Shown piece after piece: positions 40,008 through 48,717 of a stretch of DNA of 56,578 nt (positions within the stretch are counted from its first letter, which is position 1; the number at the start of each line of letters is the position of its first letter). A program made the translations under genes and the position numbers. Under the pieces are notes generated by a model. It saw only the letters and a list, made by a program, of their open reading frames with translations, had not been told where the DNA came from and did not search any database. The stretch is taken from positions 1 through 56,578 of the forward strand of contig JAPLSW010000054.1 of NCBI GenBank assembly GCA_026398435.1, written 5' to 3'. This DNA comes from Chlamydiota bacterium (GTDB lineage Bacteria > Chlamydiota > Chlamydiia > Chlamydiales > Rhabdochlamydiaceae).

Positions 40008-41243
40008 ATGCGAATTGAAGTAATAGCCATTGCTGAAGAGATCCTGAAAGGGATGATCATAAATACAAACAGCTCTTATATAAGTGCAACTCTTAGCAGG
40101 TTAGGTTGGAGCTCTTCTCGACATACGGTACTTCCTGATGAGAAAGAGGCTCTTACTGAAGGTCTTAAAGAAGCTCTAGCAAGATCCGATCTGGTTATTA
40201 CAACAGGTGGGCTTGGACCCACTCTTGATGATATCACACGCCATGTAGCAGCTGAGCTGTTTTCTTCTGATTTCACCTTCAATAAAGAGATAGCCGAGGA
40301 TCTTGCTAAACGTTATGGAAAAGATCTTCCTTCCTTGGCAGACCAAGCGACAGTCCCTACAAAAGCCCATATCTTAAAAAATGCAGTGGGAACAGCACCT
40401 GGTTTTGTCTTTACAGACAAGGGTAAGACCCTCGTCCTAATGCCTGGCGTTCCACCAGAGATGCAGCCGATGCTGGATCAAGAGGTGATCCCCTATCTAA
40501 AGAAGAATTTTTCTAATAATTTGAAGCCGCTGGTTGAAACCATCCATTTTTGTCTTATTAATGAAAATATGTTAGACCCACTACTCCGTCAGCTCAAAAA
40601 TGACTATCCTTCAATGGAGTTTGGGATCTATCCAGGATATGGAGTGCTAACTGTGACCCTAAAAAGTGGAAATACTATAGATCTTAAAGCGGCTAGAGAT
40701 AGGATCGTTTCAGAATTTCCGACTCACCAATTTACCGGATCCTCTGGAAAGATCGAAGAAGCTCTTTCTACTTTACTCAAAGAGCAAAAAAAGACATTGA
40801 GCTTTGCCGAGTCCTGCACAGGAGGGCTGATGGCCCATAAGATTACTTCCCTTCCCGGCGCTTCTGATTTTTTTCTCGGGTCTCTAGTAACCTACTCTAA
40901 CCAAATGAAGGAGCAGGTCCTTAAAGTCGCAAAGACAACTTTAGAAAGTTGCGGCGCTGTAAGTAAGGAAACCGTAGAAGAAATGCTCCACGGTTTATTA
41001 GAGGTCAGCCAGGCTGACTACGGCATTGCCGTATCGGGAATTGCTGGACCCTCCGGCGGCACTCAAGATAAACCTGTTGGCACAGTATGGGCGGCAATTG
41101 GTGAAAGAGGGAAAAAGCCGGATCTCTTCCGGTTGGATATAAGGGGAAGCCGCCAGACGATCATTTTGATTTCCAGCATAAAGCTTTTAGCCAGTCTTTA
41201 TAGAAAGATCCGTTATGGAGTCTCTCCGCAAGAGGTCTCATAA
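40008..41243 (+). CDS. cinA: CinA-like protein (NMN amidohydrolase type)
   Basis: Family enzymes recycle pyridine nucleotides: the N-terminal MoCF-like domain acts on ADP-ribose and the C-terminal domain deamidates NMN. The 411 residues show TTGGLGPTLDDITR (about 64-77), PGVPPEMQPML and the C-terminal SFAESCTGGLMAHKIT and AVSGIAGPSGGTQDKPVG motifs. GGGGGG precedes the ATG. CinA is also linked to competence and DNA damage in some bacteria. Confidence 0.95.
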   Translation: MRIEVIAIAEEILKGMIINTNSSYISATLSRLGWSSSRHTVLPDEKEALTEGLKEALARSDLVITTGGLGPTLDDITRHVAAELFSSDFTFNKEIAEDLAKRYGKDLPSLADQATVPTKAHILKNAVGTAPGFVFTDKGKTLVLMPGVPPEMQPMLDQEVIPYLKKNFSNNLKPLVETIHFCLINENMLDPLLRQLKNDYPSMEFGIYPGYGVLTVTLKSGNTIDLKAARDRIVSEFPTHQFTGSSGKIEEALSTLLKEQKKTLSFAESCTGGLMAHKITSLPGASDFFLGSLVTYSNQMKEQVLKVAKTTLESCGAVSKETVEEMLHGLLEVSQADYGIAVSGIAGPSGGTQDKPVGTVWAAIGERGKKPDLFRLDIRGSRQTIILISSIKLLASLYRKIRYGVSPQEVS

Positions 41244-41387
41244 TATTTTTTTAGAGATCTTTCTCCTTGCATTTTAGGTGCTTCTCGAGCTTTTAAAATA
41301 CTATTTTTACAGGCCATCTCTTTTGTTAGCTTTTAACAGGAGTGTGGTCTATTATTGAGGGCTAAAAATCTTTATTTATGGAAGCAC

Positions 41388-42203
41388 ATGCTAGAAATCA
41401 CCAGCCTACAAAATCCGAAAGTAAAAGGCGCCGTAGCCCTTTTTGATCGCAAAGATCGGAACGAGACCGGTCTTTTCCTTATAGAAGGATATAGAGAGCT
41501 TAAAAGAGCTGCAGATCAAAATATTTCTATCGACACCTTATTCATTTGCCCTCCTCTTTTTTTAGGGGAAAATGAAGAGGCTCTCATTGAAAAAGTCCGT
41601 AGAAATGGTGCTGAAATTTTCTCCTGTGACCCTAAAGTGTTTAAGAAGCTTTCCTATAGAGATCGTCCTGATGGCCTTGTTGCTATTGCCCGGCAGATGA
41701 AACTTACCCTTTCTGATCTAACACCCAAATTGCTCGCTAAAAAAAATCCCTTTTTCTTAATTGCTGAGGCAATTGAAAAGCCCGGCAATTTAGGAACGAT
41801 CCTCCGATCCTGTGATGCAGTAGGTGTCGATGCAGTAATTGTCTGCGATCGCTGCACAGATATTTACAATCCGAATGTGGTACGAGCAAGTGTTGGAACT
41901 CTATTTACTGTGCCTGTTATAGAAGCAGACGGTAAGGAGACTCTAGAGTGGCTAAAAAAACACGGAGTGCAGATCCTTTCTTCTACGCCTAGTGCTACCA
42001 TTGAATATACAGAGGCTGATCTTACAGGGCCTGTAGCTATTGCTGTTGGAACAGAGCAGTTAGGTCTTTCTGATGCTTGGCTTGCTAGTGCCGATCTGAA
42101 AGTAAGGATCCCTATGAAGGGAGTTGCTGACTCTTTAAATGTCGCAACAGCTACCACTCTTCTTCTTTATGAAGTGCTAAGACAACGCAGCGGGAAAAGG
42201 TAA
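41388..42203 (+). CDS. SpoU/TrmH-family RNA 2'-O-methyltransferase
   Basis: Likely methylates a ribose in rRNA or tRNA using SAM, with the knotted SPOUT fold. The 271-aa protein has an N-terminal substrate-binding domain (QNPKVKGAVALFDRK, FLIEGYRELKRA). The three SpoU motifs follow: EKPGNLGTILRSCDAVG, IAVGTEQLGLS and IPMKGVADSLNVATATTLLLYE. ATG 41388 is chosen over a TTG at 41355 because GGAAG lies just upstream and homologues start here. Five bases before the pseudouridine synthase gene. Confidence 0.93.
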   Translation: MLEITSLQNPKVKGAVALFDRKDRNETGLFLIEGYRELKRAADQNISIDTLFICPPLFLGENEEALIEKVRRNGAEIFSCDPKVFKKLSYRDRPDGLVAIARQMKLTLSDLTPKLLAKKNPFFLIAEAIEKPGNLGTILRSCDAVGVDAVIVCDRCTDIYNPNVVRASVGTLFTVPVIEADGKETLEWLKKHGVQILSSTPSATIEYTEADLTGPVAIAVGTEQLGLSDAWLASADLKVRIPMKGVADSLNVATATTLLLYEVLRQRSGKR

Positions 42204-42208
42204 TATTT

Positions 42209-42847
42209 ATGGATATTGTTTTTGTAGATAATCACATCCTTGTCGTTATAAAACCGGCAGGCCTGCCAACGCAGCCCTCGGTTGATTCTACAGATAGTCT
42301 TGAGACTGAGGCAAAAGCATGGATTAAAGAGAAATATAACAAGCCAGGCGATGTCTATCTTCATGCAGTGCACAGACTTGATAAGCCGGTAAGTGGCCTT
42401 GTGCTTTTTGCTAGAACCTCAAAAGCGCTATCTCGGCTCAACGCCTCGATGCGTGCTAAAGAGTTTAAGAAGACCTATACGGCTTTAGTCGAAGGTCAGA
42501 TCAAACATCCAGAAGGAACCCTTCAGCATTTTCTTATTCACGGAGACCATAAGGCTCTTCTTGGGAGTAAGGACAACCCTGAAGCCAAGCTTTGCAGGCT
42601 CCATTTTAAAGTTCTTAAAAGATCCCCAAAAGCGACCCTTGTCGAAATAGACCTTGAGACAGGAAGGTACCACCAGATCAGAGCGCAGTTTGCCTTTGAG
42701 GGGCATCCGGTAGTTGGCGATTCGAAGTATGGAGCAAGTCCTACAAGTTTTGGGAAGATATCCCTTCATCAAGGGGAGATGTCTTTCCCCCATCCAGTAT
42801 CTAAAGAGCTCAAGACCTATAGTTGTCCAAGTTCTTTAAGTCTGTAG
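42209..42847 (+). CDS. RluA-family pseudouridine synthase, single domain
   Basis: Converts uridine to pseudouridine in rRNA or tRNA. The 212-aa protein begins at the catalytic domain (VDNHILVVIKPAGLPTQPS) and lacks the S4 domain of RluC/RluD. The catalytic aspartate is in HRLDKPVSGLVLFART (about 54-69), and ETGRYHQIRAQF and GDSKYGA are typical. It is close to RluA/TruC-size enzymes; the target base cannot be deduced. Probably cotranscribed with the methyltransferase. Confidence 0.92.
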   Translation: MDIVFVDNHILVVIKPAGLPTQPSVDSTDSLETEAKAWIKEKYNKPGDVYLHAVHRLDKPVSGLVLFARTSKALSRLNASMRAKEFKKTYTALVEGQIKHPEGTLQHFLIHGDHKALLGSKDNPEAKLCRLHFKVLKRSPKATLVEIDLETGRYHQIRAQFAFEGHPVVGDSKYGASPTSFGKISLHQGEMSFPHPVSKELKTYSCPSSLSL

Positions 42848-42896
42848 TATAACTAGAAAGAATAAGGTTAAAAAGTTCTATGGTAGTCAGCAAGAA

Positions 42897-43799
42897 TTAC
42901 TTGATGTAGATCATCGAGCTTTTTCGGTCTAAATAGAGGATATGCTTCTCTAAAAGGTCCATTCCGAGAATTCCGTCAAAAAGAGTCAGCTCTTCTGATA
43001 TATCAAAGAGGAAGAGGTTCTTATTGGTAAAATCAAAACCTCCAATCATAAATTTTTCAGAAAAAACATGAGGAATATTCCTCGAGTCTAAGGTTGTCGG
43101 TGCATCTTTAGTAAAACCCTTTCTTATCATGGTGATGGTGGTGCCTGTATCGAGTACTAAACGAGCTTCTCCAAAGTCGGTCGCAAAATTCATAATGATA
43201 CCGAATTTATTCTGTATACAGGGAACTTTCAGGAAATCATCTAGATCATATCCGTTTTTCCTTACTGTGGGTAGATCATCACAAAGGATGAATTTTCGAT
43301 GGGGAAAGTCTAACAGGAAATTTCTAGTTTCAAAGGCAGGCCTGCCGATATGTCCGACCATTAAATCATTATTAGAGGAATCCTCAGCTTTCCAAAGTGT
43401 TTGGTTTATATTTTGCTGTTGAGATTGCTCGTGTGCTTTAACATTATGAAATGATAAGGGCCCCAGTTGTAAATTAGAGATGTTATAAAAAGGGGTGTCG
43501 TACTTATTTCCTTTAAAATCACGAGTAAGTTCTTTTCCCAGTTCTTTTTTTTCAATCGTTGCAAGGAATGAATCGTTTAAAAAAAGATGGTATTTGGATC
43601 CAAAATCAAGTCCTAAAAGGACCTCTTTGCTATTAATCTTAGCTTTAAGAAGGGGGATATTTTTAGAACTATAAGAGATGGGAAGAGATATAAAATATTT
43701 CTCTAATGAACGATTGATAAAAAATCCAATACCAACGACTGAGATAAGTATGAGTCCTGATAGTGAAAAAATTAATCTCTTCCCTTTAATTTTTACCAT
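42897..43799 (-). CDS. membrane-anchored, two-lobed aspartyl-protease-like protein
   Basis: A 300-aa protein with one N-terminal membrane helix (about 10-28) and two similar halves. Lobe 1 has LLGLDFGSKYHLFL (D65) and ends in HIGRPAFETRNFLLDF. Lobe 2 has LVLDTGTTITMI (D217) and ends in ILGMDLLEKHILYLDRK. Each half resembles a retropepsin unit (D-T/S-G motif, then an ILG-D-L segment), so the chain could fold as a pseudo-dimer like pepsin. The first motif reads DFG instead of DTG, which may weaken catalysis. Its ATG overlaps the stop of a 58-aa gene. Substrate unknown. Confidence 0.75.
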   Translation of the reverse strand: MVKIKGKRLIFSLSGLILISVVGIGFFINRSLEKYFISLPISYSSKNIPLLKAKINSKEVLLGLDFGSKYHLFLNDSFLATIEKKELGKELTRDFKGNKYDTPFYNISNLQLGPLSFHNVKAHEQSQQQNINQTLWKAEDSSNNDLMVGHIGRPAFETRNFLLDFPHRKFILCDDLPTVRKNGYDLDDFLKVPCIQNKFGIIMNFATDFGEARLVLDTGTTITMIRKGFTKDAPTTLDSRNIPHVFSEKFMIGGFDFTNKNLFLFDISEELTLFDGILGMDLLEKHILYLDRKSSMIYIK

Positions 43800-43969
43800 T
43801 TGTAACTGGCATCTCCACCCACATTAGTGGTCGTTGTTCCATCGGCCTTTTGTTCAACAGATGCTCTTCCGGAAATTTTAAAACGAGCTCCATCGTCAAA
43901 GTCCCTACCAAAAGTGATAGAACCTTCTGCCCGTGAATTTTTCAGAGGAGAGTCTATCTTCTCTATCAA
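43793..43969 (-). CDS. small protein, 58 aa, overlapping both neighbours
   Basis: A frame from TTG 43969 to TAA 43793, too short for common cut-offs. Upstream, TTGA overlaps the stop of the 139-aa gene; downstream, ATGGTAA overlaps the start of the protease-like gene, so all three appear translationally coupled. GAG lies six bases before the TTG. The sequence alternates polar and hydrophobic residues (GSITFGRDFDDGARFKISGR), beta-strand-like, and ends in SYKW. It may be a separate protein or the original C-terminus of the 139-aa gene cut off by a frameshift. Confidence 0.55.
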   Translation of the reverse strand: MIEKIDSPLKNSRAEGSITFGRDFDDGARFKISGRASVEQKADGTTTTNVGGDASYKW

Positions 43970-44385
43970 TCTTTACTCGACCACGTTACAGAAAAGCTTG
44001 AGCCTTTTTTTCGCTTATTATTTTCCTTTTTAGAGGTGTCACTTGAATCCTTACTGTCTCTTTCAGATTTTTTGTTAGATCCGTTCTTATGCCATTCTTC
44101 TTCCCAGTCAGGAGGAGCATTAGGATTTTCGACTGTTGCAGATACATCGACTTTTCCGTGCCTTATCTCATAAGTTGTGGAGAAATCGTCTTTGAATATT
44201 TTTTCTTTCGATACAGCTTTTTCCATATCGGGCGTAAAAGACTCGTACGTATCCTCGTGAAAATCGTAGCTGGAATCGTCTTCTAGGTTTTCGTACTTAG
44301 TATTTTCACTTTCTAAGGAAGAAGGAGATTCTGCAGTCAGTGGTTGCATAAGTAGCGCTAATCCGAGTAGTTGTAGTTTGATCAC
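43966..44385 (-). CDS. small secreted protein, 139 aa, hydrophilic
   Basis: A precursor with a signal peptide (KLQLLGLALLMQPLTA) and a highly charged mature part: acidic at first (ENLEDDSSYDFHEDTYE), then Lys/Ser-rich (NKKSERDSKDSSDTSKKE). A short beta segment (KVDVSATVENPNAPPDW) lies in the middle. No known family. The start is GTG 44385 with GGAG eight bases upstream. It is in the minus-strand run PAP2-asd-MFS and may have lost its C-terminus to a frameshift (see the 58-aa gene). Confidence 0.65.
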   Translation of the reverse strand: MIKLQLLGLALLMQPLTAESPSSLESENTKYENLEDDSSYDFHEDTYESFTPDMEKAVSKEKIFKDDFSTTYEIRHGKVDVSATVENPNAPPDWEEEWHKNGSNKKSERDSKDSSDTSKKENNKRKKGSSFSVTWSSKD

Positions 44386-44408
44386 AGAAAATCTCCATTT
44401 TTGAAATA

Positions 44409-45929
44409 TTATTTTAGGTGAGCTGGCTTTGCTTTTGCTAGTAAAAAATAAGCTAGTAAGAGGCCAATCAAGGAAAAAGCCGCGGCGGCTCCATTTACAA
44501 GAGTAAAGGCCGAAGTGTAAGCCTTGTCTGCATAACTTATAACATAGGAAACTGTAGAATCCGGCAGTGCTTTTAAAGCCTGTAGCGCTGCGGGGGTCTT
44601 AGAAACCAGACCCTCTAAAGGAATCGGATCTATCCGAGCAGTCAGCGTATTACTTTCAAGAAGAGATGCAAACTCTCCCTTCTGCCGTCCAACGAGTAAG
44701 ACGGTAAAAAGAGCAATTCCAAGGGTTGTACTAAATTGACGGGCCATCGTTGACATAGCTGAAACCATCCCCCTTCTTGAATCATCTACATGGGACATAG
44801 CGCTTGTAAATGAGGGGGTAAAAACTAGGGGGATACCACAACCATAAGGAATGAAAATCCCAATTAAAAGAGGTAGAGAGGGTTGTGGATTTATCATAAA
44901 TACAACAAGAGAAACAAAGATTAGACAAAAACCTGTGATGACAGGGATTCTAGGGCCGTATTTATCGACAAGGGAGCCGGCAAGAGTAGCTACAAATAAA
45001 ACAGGAGCATTCGATAGAAAGCTTAGCATCCCGGCCATAGCTGGTGAGTAGCCTAAACTGTTTTGCAAATACATCGCCCAAAATACAGTGGTGCATAGCT
45101 GCAGCTGATTGCAGAAGATGCTGGTATTTGCTCCTACGAAGATTTTATTCTTATATAGAGTGAAATCGATGAGGGGATGCTCGATCTGTCTTTCTGCTAG
45201 GATGAGGGCCGTAATACTTCCGATCCCAAATATAAGAGCACCGAGGGTCGAAAGAGATCCCCATCCCCAAGTATTTCCTTGCATAAGAGCTATGATTACA
45301 GAGCTAATCCCTGAGGCAAGAGTGATAAATCCGACCCAATCAAAAGATTGTTTTCGTCCTTTCGAAGGGTGGACGGAAATCATGGTTAGGATGTATCCAA
45401 CTGCTGCAATAGGTAGATTAATGAAAAAAATCATCCGCCAACTCGAATACTGAGTAAGAGTTCCTCCAAGAAAAGGGCCAATGGCGAGAAAGATCGATCC
45501 AATACTTACGTAAAGCCCTAGAGCTTTGCCTCGCTCTTTAAGGGGGAAGCTTGAAAATAAGAGAGCTGAACTTGTCGGTATTAGTATAGCTCCTCCGATC
45601 CCTTGTAGAAAGCGGCTGATGATTAGAGTATTTATGGAAGAACTCAGTCCGCAAAGAGCAGAGGAAATAGAAAAAAGAAAAAGACCTAAACAAAAGGTCT
45701 TTCTTTGTCCCCATACGTCTCCGAGTCTGCCACCGGCAAGGACAAAGACACAAAGAGCTAGAGTATATCCATTAAGGATCCACTGCAAAGATTCCGGTGA
45801 TGCATTAAATTGTCTTTGGATGGTGGGAAGTGCAACAGGAAGCACCGTCACGTCGATAAAGATCATCGATATGCAACTGGTCATAGCAAACAGGATCCAC
45901 CATTTGCGATTCGCTTCTTTAAATAGCAT
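44409..45929 (-). CDS. MFS drug/proton antiporter, 14-helix DHA2 (EmrB/QacA) type
   Basis: Inner-membrane efflux carrier, 506 aa with about 14 membrane segments. The early motifs are FIDVTVLPVALPTI, LAGGRLGDVWGQRKTF (motif A) and RFLQGIGGAILIPTS, then motif C in GPFLGGTLTQYSSWRMIFFINLP. No EmrA-type partner is nearby, so it likely works alone. ATG 45929 is chosen since GAGGAAAG precedes it; an upstream ATG at 45974 would overlap asd much further. It overlaps the end of asd by 11 bases. Substrate unknown. Confidence 0.92.
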   Translation of the reverse strand: MLFKEANRKWWILFAMTSCISMIFIDVTVLPVALPTIQRQFNASPESLQWILNGYTLALCVFVLAGGRLGDVWGQRKTFCLGLFLFSISSALCGLSSSINTLIISRFLQGIGGAILIPTSSALLFSSFPLKERGKALGLYVSIGSIFLAIGPFLGGTLTQYSSWRMIFFINLPIAAVGYILTMISVHPSKGRKQSFDWVGFITLASGISSVIIALMQGNTWGWGSLSTLGALIFGIGSITALILAERQIEHPLIDFTLYKNKIFVGANTSIFCNQLQLCTTVFWAMYLQNSLGYSPAMAGMLSFLSNAPVLFVATLAGSLVDKYGPRIPVITGFCLIFVSLVVFMINPQPSLPLLIGIFIPYGCGIPLVFTPSFTSAMSHVDDSRRGMVSAMSTMARQFSTTLGIALFTVLLVGRQKGEFASLLESNTLTARIDPIPLEGLVSKTPAALQALKALPDSTVSYVISYADKAYTSAFTLVNGAAAAFSLIGLLLAYFLLAKAKPAHLK

Positions 45930-46980
45930 GACTTTCCTCGAGCACTTTTGTTTTTCTAGGAGAGGTAAATTCAATTTTGCTTAATAGAAGTTCTGCAATT
46001 TGCACTGCATTGAGAGCGGCCCCTTTAAGAAGTTGATCTCCAACTACCCAGAGATCCAGAGTGTTATCTTGGGAGAGATCTTCTCTAATCCTTCCGCAGA
46101 AGATATTGTCTTGACCGACGGCATCCTGAGGCATGGGGAACCTATTTTTTTCTCTGTCTTCATATATCGTTACGCCAGGAGTGTTTTTTAGGATTTCATA
46201 CGCCTTCTTTGAAGAAAGCGGCGTATGAAATTCTACGTTGAGCGCTTCAGAATGCGCTCTAAGTACAGGAACTCTTACGCAGGTAGCTGTTACCCGTATG
46301 GAGTCGTCCCCTAAAATTTTCCTGGTCTCATAGACCATTTTGAGCTCTTCGTCTGTATAGCTATTTTCTTGGAGCTCGGAGTTGTGGAGAAAAAGATTAA
46401 AAGCATAGGGAAAGGGGATAACAGAGCGTGTGTACTCTGTTCCGCCAAGATGAGCTTTAGTCTCTTCAATTAGATCGTGCATCCCTTTAGCACCGGCCCC
46501 ACTTGCTGCTTGATAAGTGGCCGCTACGATCCTTTTAATTTTAGCAACCTTATGAAGGGGAGCAATCGCCATCAGCATGATGATTGTGGCGCAATTGGGG
46601 TTCGCTATAATCCCTTTATGAAAAGCTAGAGCCTTTGCATTAATCTCGGGAATAATTAGGGGGACATCTTTTTCCATGCGAAAGGCGGAGCTATTGTCGA
46701 TGACAATAGCTCCTGCATTTTTAGCGATTTCGGCATAGGCTTTCGATATCTTACTTCCGGCCGTAAAAAATACGATATCACATCCTTTAAAGCAGGTGGC
46801 ATTTAATGATTGTACAGAGATTTTTTCATTGCGGAAGGTAACCTGCATCCCAACAGATTTTTCAGAGGCAAAGAGTTTTAGCTCTTTTACAGGAAACTTT
46901 CTGGATGCAAGAAGGGAGAGGATCTCTACCCCGACAGCACCCGTAGCTCCAACGATGCCAACTGTAATTGAATTTTGCAT
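45919..46980 (-). CDS. asd: aspartate-semialdehyde dehydrogenase
   Basis: Makes aspartate semialdehyde from aspartyl phosphate, on the path to diaminopimelate for peptidoglycan and to lysine. The 353 residues show the NADP loop VGIVGATGAVGVEIL, the active cysteine in IANPNCATIIMLMAIAPL, and AATYQAASGAGAKGM with the substrate-binding part. In Chlamydia asd sits with dapB/lysC/dapA; here none of these is adjacent and it lies between PAP2 and MFS genes. Confidence 0.96.
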   Translation of the reverse strand: MQNSITVGIVGATGAVGVEILSLLASRKFPVKELKLFASEKSVGMQVTFRNEKISVQSLNATCFKGCDIVFFTAGSKISKAYAEIAKNAGAIVIDNSSAFRMEKDVPLIIPEINAKALAFHKGIIANPNCATIIMLMAIAPLHKVAKIKRIVAATYQAASGAGAKGMHDLIEETKAHLGGTEYTRSVIPFPYAFNLFLHNSELQENSYTDEELKMVYETRKILGDDSIRVTATCVRVPVLRAHSEALNVEFHTPLSSKKAYEILKNTPGVTIYEDREKNRFPMPQDAVGQDNIFCGRIREDLSQDNTLDLWVVGDQLLKGAALNAVQIAELLLSKIEFTSPRKTKVLEESHAI

Positions 46981-47049
46981 GGGGATCTCATTTTTGTAGC
47001 TTTTGTCTTAAGTATACTTGCCAGCATTTTTAGAAGGTAGCTGGGAATG

Positions 47050-47880
47050 TTATCTTTTGTAGGGAAAGATCTGGTCTGTGAGCTTTTCTCCTACAAAACT
47101 TAGCCACATTCCCATAATAAGAGAGCATGCCAGTTGCACTAAGTGAGGTAATTCTGAGGCGACGGATAGAATAAAAAGTCCTAAGATAATGATCGCGGCT
47201 TGGCCCCAGCGTCTAGATAATGATCTTTTGGGACTTGGTATTTTCCCTCCAGTTAGAAGTCCTATTTGGACGCCGAGTGTTAGGAAGCAAAAAAGTAGGG
47301 CGTCTTTTCCTCCGATGAGAATTAAGGCTAGAGGAAAAATGAGGAATGCTTTTTTCCAGTGTTTTTCCATAAGGGGAAAGAGTTTCCAATATACAAGAAG
47401 AACAATGGATCCAGAGAGTAAGCCTCCTAGTATGTCGCTGAAATAATGTACGCCGAGATAGATACGAGAAAAGCAGAGAAAAAGAGCAAAGATCACGGCA
47501 AAGATTCTATAGAGGGCTCTTTTGTATTCTATAAAGGTGATACCGGCAAGCAGGATGGCTGTTTGGGCGGCACCACTTGGAAATCCGTAAGAGGAGAAAC
47601 ATAATATGCCCACACTCGGATCCACCTGACAGGGTCTAGGCAGTCCAAAATATTCTTTTAAGCTGTGGTTGATGACACGAGATAGAATGAGGATATAAAA
47701 TATTTTTATTCCTTTTTGCCGGCCAAGCAGTTGCCAAACAATCGGGATTAAAATGATTGCAAAGGCAAAAGAATCGACGTAGTTCCATCCGATAAAAAAA
47801 TTATCAAGAAATGGGCATCTTAAAGATCCTTGCAATGCTTGAATCCAAGAAAGTTCTATATGTTGCATCTGCGTAATCAA
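47050..47880 (-). CDS. PAP2-family membrane phosphatase, variant motif
   Basis: A 276-aa polytopic protein of the PAP2 family, which removes phosphate from lipids such as undecaprenyl pyrophosphate or phosphatidate. The first motif KEYFGLPRP (K-x6-RP) and the third SRIYLGVHYFSD (SR-x5-H-x3-D) are intact. The second, normally PSGH, reads PSGA (GFPSGAAQTA), so the general-acid histidine is absent. About seven membrane helices follow, more at the C-terminus than usual. Activity is therefore uncertain. Confidence 0.85.
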   Translation of the reverse strand: MITQMQHIELSWIQALQGSLRCPFLDNFFIGWNYVDSFAFAIILIPIVWQLLGRQKGIKIFYILILSRVINHSLKEYFGLPRPCQVDPSVGILCFSSYGFPSGAAQTAILLAGITFIEYKRALYRIFAVIFALFLCFSRIYLGVHYFSDILGGLLSGSIVLLVYWKLFPLMEKHWKKAFLIFPLALILIGGKDALLFCFLTLGVQIGLLTGGKIPSPKRSLSRRWGQAAIIILGLFILSVASELPHLVQLACSLIMGMWLSFVGEKLTDQIFPYKR

Positions 47881-48093
47881 TGTCTACCTAAGGTGTACTA
47901 GTGTGTAAGTTCACGATAGATTTTTTTTAATTTAACGAGCAACAGGAAGTTGCTCTATGGTACTTAAGACCACTCCCATTTTATAAAACTATTTTTATCA
48001 TGGGTAAAACCCATCTGGATTCTAAAGAGCTCTTAATCTATGATTATAGACTTAAACTGCTGTCAATCTTTATTTGACTAAACAAGGACATCT

Positions 48094-48717
48094 ATGGGCG
48101 CGATTAAGGAGAAGATTGAGTCTGCACTGCTTGATGCAGTGAGTGCAATAGAGTTTTTACAAAGAGAAGAGGGTGTTTTCTTTATCGAAAATTGTGCCTT
48201 AAGGATTGCCGCTTGTTTCCAAAGGGGAGGAAAACTCCTGATTGCCGGTAATGGAGGCAGTCTTTGTGATGCGATGCATTTTGCAGAAGAGCTAAGTGGT
48301 CTATATAGAGAAAAAAGACCTGCCATGGCAGCAATAGCGCTTTCAGATCCGGGCCATATGAGCTGTGTTGCAAATGACTTAGGATATGATAAAGTATTTT
48401 CTAGAGCAATTGAAGCCTTTGGAAAGCCAGAAGATATTTTTATAGGCCTTACGACCAGTGGCAATTCTCCAAATATTGCAGAAGCTGTGCGCGCCTCCAA
48501 AGAAAAAAACATGGAAACGATTGCCTTTCTTGGAAAATCTGGTGGTATTCTTAAAGGGATGTGCGATTTGGAAATTATCGTGGGTGGTTTCCGCTATTCA
48601 GACAGGGTACAGGAAGCTCATATGACAGCGATCCACATTATTATTGAAATGGTAGAGAGCCTAATGCTCCCTTCTCTACAAGAAAAGCAACCATTGATAC
48701 AATCTCATGTCTCTTGA
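48094..48717 (+). CDS. gmhA: sedoheptulose-7-phosphate isomerase (GmhA-like)
   Basis: First step of ADP-heptose synthesis for LPS inner core. The 207-aa SIS-domain protein has IAGNGGSLCDAMHFAEEL (about 47-64), GLTTSGNSPNIAEA and QEAHMTAIHIIIEMVE, with the Glu and His of the active site. AGGA precedes the ATG. It overlaps lpxK by 11 bases, which supports a lipopolysaccharide role. Chlamydiaceae have Kdo-only LPS and lack this gene. Confidence 0.92.
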   Translation: MGAIKEKIESALLDAVSAIEFLQREEGVFFIENCALRIAACFQRGGKLLIAGNGGSLCDAMHFAEELSGLYREKRPAMAAIALSDPGHMSCVANDLGYDKVFSRAIEAFGKPEDIFIGLTTSGNSPNIAEAVRASKEKNMETIAFLGKSGGILKGMCDLEIIVGGFRYSDRVQEAHMTAIHIIIEMVESLMLPSLQEKQPLIQSHVS

